A stretch of DNA of 64,000 bases, from assembly GCA_029219245.1 (NCBI GenBank), contig JAQXTA010000015.1:103264-167263 (forward strand). Direction: 5' to 3'. Below, piece by piece: positions 44,026 through 52,730 of this stretch. The translations under genes and the position numbers were made by a program. The notes beneath the pieces are model-generated. The model searched no databases and had not been told where the DNA came from. It saw only the letters and a program-made list of their open reading frames with translations. Numbering within the stretch: the stretch's first letter is position 1; every line of letters begins with the position of its first letter. This DNA comes from Lachnospiraceae bacterium (GTDB taxonomy: Bacteria; Bacillota; Clostridia; Lachnospirales; Lachnospiraceae).

Positions 44026-46101
44026 TTATTTTGTTAACATCATCATAATATCATTGCTTCTTGCAATAAATTTGGTCATAGCTTCCGGCTCTAACGGTGC
44101 CTGTTGCAGCAAAGCAAGGTCATAGAGCTGTTCGCAAATCGTCTTCACATTCTCACCATCCATATGCTCCAATACATATTGTACCAACGGATGGTTTGCA
44201 TTAAGAATCAGTGTTTCACCCTCTTTACCGAACATACCCATATCCATACCCTGCATAGAATACATTTTCATCATATCCTGCATTCTTCTGCTCTCTTCGG
44301 ATAAGGTAATCATGGAAGAAATCTTCTTATTCTTCAATTTTTCTACCTTTACGGTAATGTTATCCTTTTTCAAAGCCTTCTTCATGATTTTGGCAATTTC
44401 TTCTGCCTGTTCTTCCATCTCTTTTTCTGCCTTCTTGGAAGTTTTGGCTTTAAAGGTATCCGTCAAATCCGCATCAATTCTCTGAAACTTAATGCCTTCA
44501 TTTTTTGCCTCCAACTGGGAAACAAAAGGCTGGTCAATATTATGTGTCAGAATGACTGCATCCATCTTAGCAGCCTTAAACATATTAATGTACTGGCTCT
44601 GCTGTTTTTCATCTGTTACATAATAAATAACTTTTTCTTTCTTCTCTTCGGTGTTATCGGTATTTTCGTCTGCGTCTTCGTTGATGGTTTCACCATTTTC
44701 ATCGACTACTTCCGCTTCTACCTTTTCTCCGTTTTCATCGGTTGCAGACTCCTCTTTTTCATCCGGATCAATCTTGTTAACCTCCAGACATTCCGGAAGT
44801 GTCAAATAATTGCCTTCCAGATTCTTAAAGAGAATATAATCCGTCATCTTCTCACAGAATTTATCATCCTTTAAGCAGCCGAATTTAATAAATGGACTGA
44901 TGTCATCCCAGTACTTCTCATATTCTTCTTTTTCCGTCTTGCACATACCGGAAAGTTTATCTGCCACCTTCTTGGTAATGTACTCATTGATTTTTTTCAC
45001 AAATCCATCATTCTGCAATGCGCTTCTGGATACATTAAGCGGCAAATCCGGGCAATCAATAACACCCTTTAACAAGAGCAGGAATTCCGGAATAACCTCT
45101 TTAATGTTATCGGCAATGAACACCTGATTGTTGTATAACTTAATAGTTCCTTCAATGGATTCATATTCCATGTTGATTTTCGGGAAATACAGAATACCTT
45201 TCAGGTTAAAAGGATAATCCATATTCAAATGAATCCAGAACAATGGCTCTTTATAATCCTGGAATACTTTACGATAAAATTCCAGATATTCTTCTTTGGT
45301 ACATTCATTCGGATGTTTGGTCCAAAGGGGCTGTGTCTCATTCAGAAGTTCCGGACGTTTTGTGATTTTTAACTTCTGCTCGTCCTCTTCTTTTTCCTTT
45401 TTGATTTCTTCAATTACCGTATCGGTATCCAATTTTTCTGCTTCTGTAATAATCTGCGTTTCCGTTGTATTTGCTTTGGAAAGATAAATTTCCGTAGGCA
45501 TGAAGGAACAATATTTCTTAATGACTTCTCTTGCCTTATATTCATTGCAGAATTCCAGACAGTCCTCATTAATAAAGAGAGTAATTTCGGTACCAACCTC
45601 TGTTCTGCTGCCATCCTGCATATCAAATTCCGTACCGCCGTCACATTCCCAATGTACCGCTTTGGCACCATCCTGATAGGAAAGCGTATCGATGTGTACT
45701 TCATCAGCTACCATGAATGCAGAGTAAAAGCCTAAGCCGAAATGGCCGATAATCTGATCCTCGTTCGTTTTATCCTTATATTTTTCAATAAAGTCCGTTG
45801 CACCGGAAAATGCAATCTGGTTTATATATTCTTCCACCTCATCCACGGTCATACCGATACCGTTATCAATAAACTTTAACGTCTTTTCTTCCGGATTGAC
45901 AATAACCTGTATCTTTGCCTTATAGTCTTCCGGCAAAGTATACTCGCCCATCATATCAAGTTTCTTTAATTTTGTGATTGCATCACATCCGTTGGAAATC
46001 AATTCACGAAAAAAGATATCATGGTCAGAGTACAACCATTTCTTGATAATCGGAAAAATATTGTCACTGTTAATGGATAAGTTACCATGTTTTGCTGCCA
46101 T
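44026..46101 (-). CDS. htpG: Chaperone HtpG (Hsp90)
   Basis: A 691-aa cytosolic ATP-dependent chaperone. GHKL ATP-site motifs are visible: FFRELISNGCDAI, FIDNGIGMT, GHFGLGFYSAFMVAD and GTEITLFI. The middle domain includes PLNVSRSALQND, and an acidic linker of about 60 residues (E/D-rich, about 440-500) is longer than usual. The ATG has AAGGAA upstream. A sigma-A promoter and a perfect CIRCE element precede it, so HrcA should repress it; in B. subtilis htpG is not a CIRCE gene. Confidence 0.97.
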   Translation of the reverse strand: MAAKHGNLSINSDNIFPIIKKWLYSDHDIFFRELISNGCDAITKLKKLDMMGEYTLPEDYKAKIQVIVNPEEKTLKFIDNGIGMTVDEVEEYINQIAFSGATDFIEKYKDKTNEDQIIGHFGLGFYSAFMVADEVHIDTLSYQDGAKAVHWECDGGTEFDMQDGSRTEVGTEITLFINEDCLEFCNEYKAREVIKKYCSFMPTEIYLSKANTTETQIITEAEKLDTDTVIEEIKKEKEEDEQKLKITKRPELLNETQPLWTKHPNECTKEEYLEFYRKVFQDYKEPLFWIHLNMDYPFNLKGILYFPKINMEYESIEGTIKLYNNQVFIADNIKEVIPEFLLLLKGVIDCPDLPLNVSRSALQNDGFVKKINEYITKKVADKLSGMCKTEKEEYEKYWDDISPFIKFGCLKDDKFCEKMTDYILFKNLEGNYLTLPECLEVNKIDPDEKEESATDENGEKVEAEVVDENGETINEDADENTDNTEEKKEKVIYYVTDEKQQSQYINMFKAAKMDAVILTHNIDQPFVSQLEAKNEGIKFQRIDADLTDTFKAKTSKKAEKEMEEQAEEIAKIMKKALKKDNITVKVEKLKNKKISSMITLSEESRRMQDMMKMYSMQGMDMGMFGKEGETLILNANHPLVQYVLEHMDGENVKTICEQLYDLALLQQAPLEPEAMTKFIARSNDIMMMLTK

Positions 46102-46157
46102 AAAAAATCACATTCCTTTCTGTTCCTTAAAAATGAATTTCTCATCTACTAAAAGAA

Positions 46158-46186
46158 AGTGTAATGCTGCCAAATTAAAAAGTCAA
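46158..46186 (-). promoter_or_regulatory. htpG promoter
   Basis: Minus strand TTGACT (46181-46186), 17-bp spacer, TACACT (46158-46163), immediately downstream of the CIRCE element. Confidence 0.8.
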
Positions 46187-46193
46187 GACAAAA

Positions 46194-46220
46194 TTAGCAC
46201 TCATTAAAGATGAGTGCTAA
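46194..46220. promoter_or_regulatory. CIRCE operator (HrcA)
   Basis: TTAGCACTC-N9-GAGTGCTAA, an exact match to the CIRCE consensus, 7 bases upstream of the htpG -35 box. Confidence 0.97.
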
Positions 46221-46299
46221 TAATTTTCGTAAAATCCTGTTATTTCCTAGCTTCGCGGATTTCTAAATTTTTTCTAAACTGATGAGAGCCATCTGCTTT

Positions 46300-47376
46300 T
46301 TATTCAAAATAATCATAATATACATCGAAAAAATCAGAAGTAACTACGTTTTCATTATGAATGAAGCGTACCTCTTCCCACAAGTCTTCATTCAGCTTAC
46401 GTGTCAGTGTTCCCACAAAGGCATCATACTCCTGTCCGAATACCTCTTTCTTTCGCTGCTCCATGATTTTAATTTTATTACTGTCCGTTTCCTCTTTGTC
46501 AAAAGTACTGATACATTTAATGATATGATACCCATATTGTGTTTCCACAATATCACTGATTTCTCCGGTTCCAAGATTAAATGCTGCCTTTTCAAAAGCC
46601 TCATCCATCTCTCCCTTGCCAAAGGAATAGGTTGCTTTACCATCCTCGCTGTAACGGCGTATCAGTTCATCAAAATCTTCTCCTGCTTTCGCCTTTTCCA
46701 AAACTTCGCAGGCTGTTTTATATGCATCCTCTTTGGCTTTTTCCGTATACTCTATTTTCTTTCCGGTTCCGTCCAAAGCATAGGTTTTTAGCAGAATGTG
46801 CTGAACCGTAATTGTTCTTGCTTCATCGTCGCTGATTTCCGGATTGATGTCCTTAATAATATACTGATATACCTTCTTGGCGAGGGCATATTCACTATAC
46901 AGGCCGGCAATAGTATCCTGGTTTATTCCCATTGTTTCAATTTCTGTTTCATTTAAAGAAGAATAATATGTGTTTGCAGCATTTTTAACCTGTTCCTGTT
47001 CCTCTTTGGTTAATTCTACCTCGTACTTCTCTGCCATCAGATTCATTGTTTTAATCTGTGCAATCTGTGCTAATGCAATGTCTTTTACATTGTCTTCCAG
47101 CGTTACACCTTCCAGATCCGTATTCCAGATTTCCTCTCCATATACGCTTTCATACTGATTCTGGATATTTGTCAGATAAACCATAATCTCCGGCAAGGTA
47201 CAGGAAATATTCTCGATACGAAACACTTCGTCCTTTTCAAGCCCTGTTGTCAACACAACCTTGACACTTTTCCCGCTTCCGCCTCCACATCCGGTTAAAC
47301 TGCAGGATGCCATGCATAGACAAAGCAGTCCTGCCAAAATTCTTTTCCTGTTTAATATCCTTTTATTCTTTCTCAT
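46300..47376 (-). CDS. PrsA-like peptidyl-prolyl isomerase lipoprotein
   Basis: A 358-aa lipoprotein. The signal peptide ends in SLTGC (lipobox Cys near residue 30). A SurA/PrsA-like N-terminal chaperone domain (about 50-180) is followed by a parvulin rotamase domain (VQHILLKTYAL; FDELIRRYSEDGKA; VETQYGYHIIKCIS, about 190-305) and a C-terminal helix. It assists folding of exported proteins outside the membrane. A protein of this type would support secretion of the large pilus and DUF5722-like proteins, but no direct link is shown. Confidence 0.9.
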   Translation of the reverse strand: MRKNKRILNRKRILAGLLCLCMASCSLTGCGGGSGKSVKVVLTTGLEKDEVFRIENISCTLPEIMVYLTNIQNQYESVYGEEIWNTDLEGVTLEDNVKDIALAQIAQIKTMNLMAEKYEVELTKEEQEQVKNAANTYYSSLNETEIETMGINQDTIAGLYSEYALAKKVYQYIIKDINPEISDDEARTITVQHILLKTYALDGTGKKIEYTEKAKEDAYKTACEVLEKAKAGEDFDELIRRYSEDGKATYSFGKGEMDEAFEKAAFNLGTGEISDIVETQYGYHIIKCISTFDKEETDSNKIKIMEQRKKEVFGQEYDAFVGTLTRKLNEDLWEEVRFIHNENVVTSDFFDVYYDYFE

Positions 47377-47406
47377 AATACTCCAATATTAAAAGTTCTG
47401 TCTATT

Positions 47407-48174
47407 TTACTTTACATCTGCAAGCGGATTTCCCTGCTTATCATACCAGTATTCCCCGTTTGTCAGCACATAGTCCTCTCCTCCCAGAATGGCCTTAACA
47501 TAATCTGCTGATGATGTCAGTTTCCGCTGAAATGCAACTCCACCACCAAGCAAATCCGTATAATGAATATCTGAACCCGCTGTCATGTGAAAATGATATT
47601 TTTGGGCATAAGCAATCGCCTTTTGATCAAATTCCGGTTCGTTATGCGCAACACTTCGGGAATTTGAATGCATGGCATTGACCGCTTCCACACCATCAAT
47701 CCATTCCGGAAAGAGCCGGATTTCCGGAATATAATCTTCTTCCCGGTACGGATGGGCATGAATGACCATACCTCCCTTTTCGTGTACCAGATGATATTGT
47801 TCTTCAATACCTGCTTTCCAAAGCTCCGGATGAGAAAGCATCCACTCTTTATCAATTCCGTATAGCAAAAATTCCGTTCCGGCATAGCCTGCTTCATAAC
47901 CGAAGAAAACATCCAGACCGATTCTGTCCCCTTCCTCTTTGGCATTTTCATAACCCTTACAGAACTGATTTACCCATTCCTTCCAGGGGAGTTTTCTGTT
48001 AACCGCCGTATTACCACCCCAATTGTGATCTGTTACAAAAATACCGGTATAACCGTATTCCTTACAGGCTCTCGCCATTTCTTTTCCAGTATAATGGGCA
48101 CAGGCACTCCCCTCCAGCGTATGAAGATGCGTTTCATACAGATACGGATATTTTTCTCTTATCTTATCACACAT
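47407..48174 (-). CDS. PHP domain phosphoesterase
   Basis: A 255-aa metal-dependent hydrolase of the PHP family. Metal ligands are in THLHTLEGS, TDHNWGG, FFGYEAGY, MVIHAHPYR and TAGSDIHYTD. The ATG at 48174, with GGAG ten bases upstream, is preferred to 48192. Related single-domain proteins are nucleotide or phosphate-ester hydrolases; the substrate here is unknown. It lies 30 bases before the PrsA-like gene on the same strand and may share its transcript. Confidence 0.85.
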   Translation of the reverse strand: MCDKIREKYPYLYETHLHTLEGSACAHYTGKEMARACKEYGYTGIFVTDHNWGGNTAVNRKLPWKEWVNQFCKGYENAKEEGDRIGLDVFFGYEAGYAGTEFLLYGIDKEWMLSHPELWKAGIEEQYHLVHEKGGMVIHAHPYREEDYIPEIRLFPEWIDGVEAVNAMHSNSRSVAHNEPEFDQKAIAYAQKYHFHMTAGSDIHYTDLLGGGVAFQRKLTSSADYVKAILGGEDYVLTNGEYWYDKQGNPLADVK

Positions 48175-48220
48175 TTCTCTTTTTCTCCACATTTACTCTA
48201 TGAACTGTTACCGGCTTTCC

Positions 48221-48256
48221 AAAAAACAGGGATTAGGCTGTCAAAACCTAATCCCT
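48221..48256 (-). terminator. Terminator after ilvE
   Basis: A perfect 10-bp stem AGGGATTAGG/CCTAATCCCT with 9-nt loop, followed by G and six T on the minus strand. Confidence 0.88.
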
Positions 48257-48276
48257 CAAGCTTTCTATTTCCTTTT

Positions 48277-49302
48277 TTATTTGATAACCTGAATCCATCC
48301 TTCCGGAGCTTCAATACGTCCCATCTGGATACCGGTCAAGGTGTCATACAGTTTCTTTGTTATAGGTCCCATTTCTGTCATACCGCTTGGGAAAGCAATC
48401 TCTTTTCCATGATCAACAACTTTTCCAACCGGAGAAATAACAGCTGCCGTACCGCACAAACCACATTCGGCAAAGTCTTTTAACTCTTCCAGTGCAACTT
48501 GTCTTTCCTCAACCTCGAGTCCCAGATAATCTTTGGCAACAACCATCAGGGAACGACGTGTGATGGAAGGTAAAATACTATTAGACTTCGGTGTTACGAC
48601 TTTGTTATCTTTGGTTACAAACAAGAAGTTTGCACCACCTGTTTCTTCCACATAGGTTCTTGACTTTGCATCCAGATACATATTTTCGTCATAACCTTCT
48701 GCATGAGCTGTTACAATCGCATGAAGGCTCATGGCATAGTTTAAACCGGCTTTGATATGTCCTGTACCGTTTGGTGCTGCTCTGTCGAAGTCACTTACTT
48801 TGATGGTAAGAGGCTTTACGCCGCCCTTGAAGTATGGTCCAACCGGTGTCGTAAAAATTCTGAACTGGTACTCTTCTGCAGGCTTAACACCAATAACAGA
48901 AGAACTTCCGAACATGTAAGGACGAATGTATAAGGTTGCACCGGAACCATATGGAGGTACATATGCCTCATTGGCTGCAACCGTATCGATAACAGCCTGA
49001 ACGAAGCGTTCTTTCGGGAATACCGGCATTTCCAGTCTCTTACAGGAATCTTCCATACGCTGTGCATTTAAGTCCGGGCGGAAGGTAACGATATGTCCGT
49101 CTTCTGTTGTATATGCTTTCATACCCTCAAAACAGGTCTGTGCATACTGGAACACTCCCGCACATTCGTTAATAGTAATATTGGCATCGGAAATAAGTGC
49201 TCCCTCATCCCATGCTCCATTTTTATAATTTGCTACAAATCTCTTATCTGTCTGCTGATAGCCAAAACCAAGATTTGCCCAGTCAATATTTTTCTTTTCC
49301 AT
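48277..49302 (-). CDS. ilvE: Branched-chain amino-acid aminotransferase
   Basis: A 341-aa class IV PLP transaminase interconverting Leu, Ile and Val with their keto acids. The PLP Lys is Lys184 in GTGHIKAGLNYA; the fold motifs YAQTCFEGMKAY, YIRPYMFGS, EETGGANFLFV and GTAAVISPVG are intact. It is flanked by a terminator and has only 85 bases upstream. No T-box was found in that gap. Confidence 0.96.
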   Translation of the reverse strand: MEKKNIDWANLGFGYQQTDKRFVANYKNGAWDEGALISDANITINECAGVFQYAQTCFEGMKAYTTEDGHIVTFRPDLNAQRMEDSCKRLEMPVFPKERFVQAVIDTVAANEAYVPPYGSGATLYIRPYMFGSSSVIGVKPAEEYQFRIFTTPVGPYFKGGVKPLTIKVSDFDRAAPNGTGHIKAGLNYAMSLHAIVTAHAEGYDENMYLDAKSRTYVEETGGANFLFVTKDNKVVTPKSNSILPSITRRSLMVVAKDYLGLEVEERQVALEELKDFAECGLCGTAAVISPVGKVVDHGKEIAFPSGMTEMGPITKKLYDTLTGIQMGRIEAPEGWIQVIK

Positions 49303-49387
49303 GTTTCTTACTCCTTCTTTCCCTCAAAGTATGTCTTTCAAAAATTTCTTATACATTATAATATACTTTTATCTTTAAAAGTCAAGT

Positions 49388-51340
49388 CTAGTGTACCGAA
49401 GATATAATATCCATTGCAACATCATAAGCAAAATCCTTAACTGCTTTTTCACACATACGAAGCAGCCTTTGTCTGTCCTCTGACAACTGATACTGTTTCA
49501 ATTCGTTAAGACCTTCTGCCGCCCCTTCGTTATCAAAATCATCCAGCTTCTTGTAAATATCCTGCAGCTTGGCTTTCCATTCTTCATCCGAAATCGGATA
49601 CTTTTCTTCAGTCTCTTTCTCACGTTCTTCTTTCTGCTCCTGTTCATCCGCTCCAAGATATAGTTCCAGATTCTCTCCCATCGTCCTCATCATACCAAAG
49701 AGAATCGGAGACTGCACTTCGACTTCTTCCAGTCGTCCTGCCTTACTCTTTTTCTCCAGTGAAAAAGCTACCTCTGCCAGTTCATCCGCACCGATATTTC
49801 TGGCATTTCCCTTGAGCGCATGAACAATAATGGCATAACCGGAAGTATCACCTTTGTTCAGCATTGTTTTAAGCTGTTCTTCTTTCTCATTCAAAAATTC
49901 CCGGAAATCCTTCAGTACTTTCTCATAAAGAGCTTTGCTTCCTCCCATGTATTTCAATCCATGCGAGGCATTAATACCGATATCCGTCAGCCTCTCTTCA
50001 TCCAGACAAGCCGTTTCAAAATCCTCTGTTGTATCTTCTTCCGTATCTTCTGTCAGATATACCAGTTCCTTTGGAAGATACTTGATCAGCATGTCTTCTA
50101 GTCTTTCCGGTTCGATTGGTTTCGTCAGATAATCTTCAAATCCTGCCTGTAAATAAAAATCTCGTGCACCGATAACCGCATTGGCTGTCAGTGCAATAAT
50201 TGGAATATCCTTAGAAGGATTTCCTTCCAGTTCCCGGATTGCATGTAAGGTCTGTACTCCATCCATGACCGGCATCATATGATCCATGAAAATCAAATGA
50301 TATTCTTTCCTTTTAATAAGTGTCAGACACTCCTCACCACTGGCTGCCACATCAATCTGTAGTTTCGTCTTACGCAGCAAATCCTGCGCCACTGCCAGAT
50401 TCATTGCATTATCATCTACCACGAGTATTTTACCGAGCGGAGAAATAAACTTCGCTTTGTAGCTGACTGAATTGCGCACGCTCTTATCATACTGCTTTTT
50501 GAAATTACCAAGAGGTGCTTTATCAATCACTTTCTGCACAACGGCAAAGGAGAATAACGACCCTTTTCCATATTCACTTTTAACGATCAGCTTTCCTCCC
50601 ATCATTTCTATAAGACGGTTCGTAACGGCCAGTCCAAGACCGGTGCCTTCTTCCGTACGGCTTGCCTCCATATCCAGTCTGTTGAAGGTACCGAAGATTT
50701 TTTTAATGTCCTTCTCACGGATACCAATACCGGTATCTTCAATCGCTATTTCCAATAAAATCTCATCCTCGGAATGTCGTTTCCAGGAAAGATGCATGGT
50801 AACCGTTCCAACCTTGGTATATTTGACAGCATTAGACAAAAGATTCCCGATAATCTGGCGCAGGTGAATTTCATCTCCGGAAAGCTTATCCGGAACATCT
50901 GATGCAATATCAAGTTCAAGCTGTAACTTCTTTTTACGAAGCGGAACGGAAATACTGTTAATCAAATCATTCAGCATGGAACTGATATCATAGATTCCAT
51001 CCCGTATTTCCATTTTACCGGACTGAATCTGGGAATAATCCAGAATGTCACTGATAAGAGAAAGCAAAATGCTTCCTGCCTGTTTGATATCCAGTGCATA
51101 TTCCCGGATATTTTCATCCTGACTTTCCCGCAGAATAAGTTCGTTTAAGCCAAGAATCGTATTGATAGGTGTCCTTATCTCATGTGACATATTCGCAAGG
51201 AAAAGATCTCTTGCATGGTTTGCTTTTCTGGCATCTGCCATAGCACTTTCCAGCTCTATATTTTTCTTTTCCAGTTGTTCTTTTGCAAGTAGCAGGGAAG
51301 CTAAAACACTGTTTTTATCCTGTTTCCTATTCTCACTCAT
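49388..51340 (-). CDS. Hybrid histidine kinase with REC and Hpt domains
   Basis: A 650-aa cytosolic sensor kinase, no membrane segment. Residues 15-45 are coiled-coil, HisKA has His53 (FLANMSHEIRTP), and HATPase motifs are RQIIGNLLSNAVKYT, DTGIGI and GTGLGLAV. The receiver domain (305-420) has phospho-acceptor Asp353 (LIFMDHMMPVMDG) and Lys407. The Hpt domain has His507 (VHALKGNARNIGA), and a helical tail of about 100 residues follows. No input domain is visible, so sensing probably depends on a partner or the coiled-coil. A final response regulator is not adjacent. Confidence 0.93.
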   Translation of the reverse strand: MSENRKQDKNSVLASLLLAKEQLEKKNIELESAMADARKANHARDLFLANMSHEIRTPINTILGLNELILRESQDENIREYALDIKQAGSILLSLISDILDYSQIQSGKMEIRDGIYDISSMLNDLINSISVPLRKKKLQLELDIASDVPDKLSGDEIHLRQIIGNLLSNAVKYTKVGTVTMHLSWKRHSEDEILLEIAIEDTGIGIREKDIKKIFGTFNRLDMEASRTEEGTGLGLAVTNRLIEMMGGKLIVKSEYGKGSLFSFAVVQKVIDKAPLGNFKKQYDKSVRNSVSYKAKFISPLGKILVVDDNAMNLAVAQDLLRKTKLQIDVAASGEECLTLIKRKEYHLIFMDHMMPVMDGVQTLHAIRELEGNPSKDIPIIALTANAVIGARDFYLQAGFEDYLTKPIEPERLEDMLIKYLPKELVYLTEDTEEDTTEDFETACLDEERLTDIGINASHGLKYMGGSKALYEKVLKDFREFLNEKEEQLKTMLNKGDTSGYAIIVHALKGNARNIGADELAEVAFSLEKKSKAGRLEEVEVQSPILFGMMRTMGENLELYLGADEQEQKEEREKETEEKYPISDEEWKAKLQDIYKKLDDFDNEGAAEGLNELKQYQLSEDRQRLLRMCEKAVKDFAYDVAMDIISSVH

Positions 51341-51360
51341 ATTACGGCCATAACCCCTCT

Positions 51361-51852
51361 CTATTTTTTACGTTCATATTTTACAAACTGATAAGCAATG
51401 TCAAAGTAGGTCTGTTCCTCGCTGTCTGCCGTAATCTCCCATTCATCCATTTCGTCTAAATTGGGAAAATACGCATCTGCCTCATATACATGGTCGATTT
51501 TCGTCACATGCGCCACATCACAATATGGCAACATCATACGGTAAACACTTTCCCCACCAATAATATAAACGTCTTCGGTCGGATATTGTTTCAATTCTTC
51601 CAATAATTCTTCTTTACTGTGTACAACCACCGCATCCTTTACCTTAAAATCCGGATTCGTGGAAAGGATAATATTGGTTCTGTTTTTAAGTGGCATTCCC
51701 TGTGGAAAGGTTTCCAGTGTCTTTCTTCCAAGTACTACCACTTTTCCGGTAGTTTCCTGCCGGAAAAATTTATGGTCATTCGGAATGCTGACAAGCAGAC
51801 TGTTCTTGCACCCTATCGCCCAATGATTATCGACTGCAACAATTAAATTCAT
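51361..51852 (-). CDS. folA: Dihydrofolate reductase
   Basis: A 163-aa enzyme reducing dihydrofolate to tetrahydrofolate with NADPH. The N-terminus LIVAVDNHWAIGCKNSLL, the active-site acid in SIPNDHKFFR, the NADPH loop VVLGRKTLETFP and IIGGESVYRMML are clear. It follows thyA by 15 bases. The pair recycles the dihydrofolate made by ThyA. Confidence 0.96.
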   Translation of the reverse strand: MNLIVAVDNHWAIGCKNSLLVSIPNDHKFFRQETTGKVVVLGRKTLETFPQGMPLKNRTNIILSTNPDFKVKDAVVVHSKEELLEELKQYPTEDVYIIGGESVYRMMLPYCDVAHVTKIDHVYEADAYFPNLDEMDEWEITADSEEQTYFDIAYQFVKYERKK

Positions 51853-51867
51853 CGTCCTTCTCCCTTC

Positions 51868-52716
51868 CTAAATAGCAATCGGAATATTTTCTATCTGTGG
51901 TCCTGTAATATAATTTACCACCTTGACATCGTTTCTTGTAAATTGGTAAAAGTCTTTGATTTCCGGATTCAGCCAGAACGTCGGTGCATCATATACCGGC
52001 CGTTCAATCAGTTCCCGTATAATCGGGATATGTCTGTCATAAATATGGGCATCGGCTATCACATGAACCAGTTCCCCGACTTTCATATCACAGACCTGTG
52101 CCAGCATATACACCAGGACTGCATACTGTACCACGTTCCAATTGTTTGCGGCAAGGACATCCTGTGAACGCTGGTTTAAGACTGCATTCAGCGTCAGCTT
52201 ATCTTCCCCTTTTTTCTGTGTCACATTAAAGGTCATGCTATATGCACAGGGGTACAAATTCATTTCATGTAAATCCTGATGCACATAAATGTTCGTTATA
52301 ATACGGCGGCTGAACGGATTGTTCTTCAAATCATAGATAACCCGGTCCACCTGATCCATCATACCTTCCTTGTACTGATGCTTTACTCCCATCTGATAGC
52401 CATATGCCTTACCAATTGAACCGTCAGCATCTGCCCATTCATCCCAGATATGACTGTGCAAATCATGAATGTTATTGGACTTCTTCTGCCAGATCCAGAG
52501 CATTTCATCCGTTGCACTCTTAAGCGCCGTTTTGCGAAGGGTAAGGATGGGGAATTCTTTGGATAAATCATAACGGTTTACCACACCGAATTTCTTAACG
52601 GTATATGCCGGTGTACCATCCTCCCAGTGAGGTCTTACCTTCTCTCCTTCCGTACTGGTTCCGTTCTCCAGTATATCCTTACACATATTTATAAATATGG
52701 TATCTGCCAAACTCAT
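51868..52716 (-). CDS. thyA: Thymidylate synthase
   Basis: A 282-aa ThyA making dTMP from dUMP and methylene-tetrahydrofolate. The phosphate-binding Arg lies in SRRIITNIY, the nucleophile Cys in LYPCAYSMTF (the usual His after Cys is replaced by Ala, as in some Firmicute/phage-type ThyA), the motif QRSQDVLAANNWNVVQYA binds the substrate, and HVIADAHIYDRHI is intact. It is coupled to folA. It lies 14 bases after the metallo-hydrolase gene. Confidence 0.95.
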   Translation of the reverse strand: MSLADTIFINMCKDILENGTSTEGEKVRPHWEDGTPAYTVKKFGVVNRYDLSKEFPILTLRKTALKSATDEMLWIWQKKSNNIHDLHSHIWDEWADADGSIGKAYGYQMGVKHQYKEGMMDQVDRVIYDLKNNPFSRRIITNIYVHQDLHEMNLYPCAYSMTFNVTQKKGEDKLTLNAVLNQRSQDVLAANNWNVVQYAVLVYMLAQVCDMKVGELVHVIADAHIYDRHIPIIRELIERPVYDAPTFWLNPEIKDFYQFTRNDVKVVNYITGPQIENIPIAI

Positions 52717-52730
52717 TTTCTTTTCTCCTA

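Noticed and set aside
49303..49387. T-box leader before ilvE
   Set aside because: Only 85 bases are available and no specifier loop or T-box sequence is visible.
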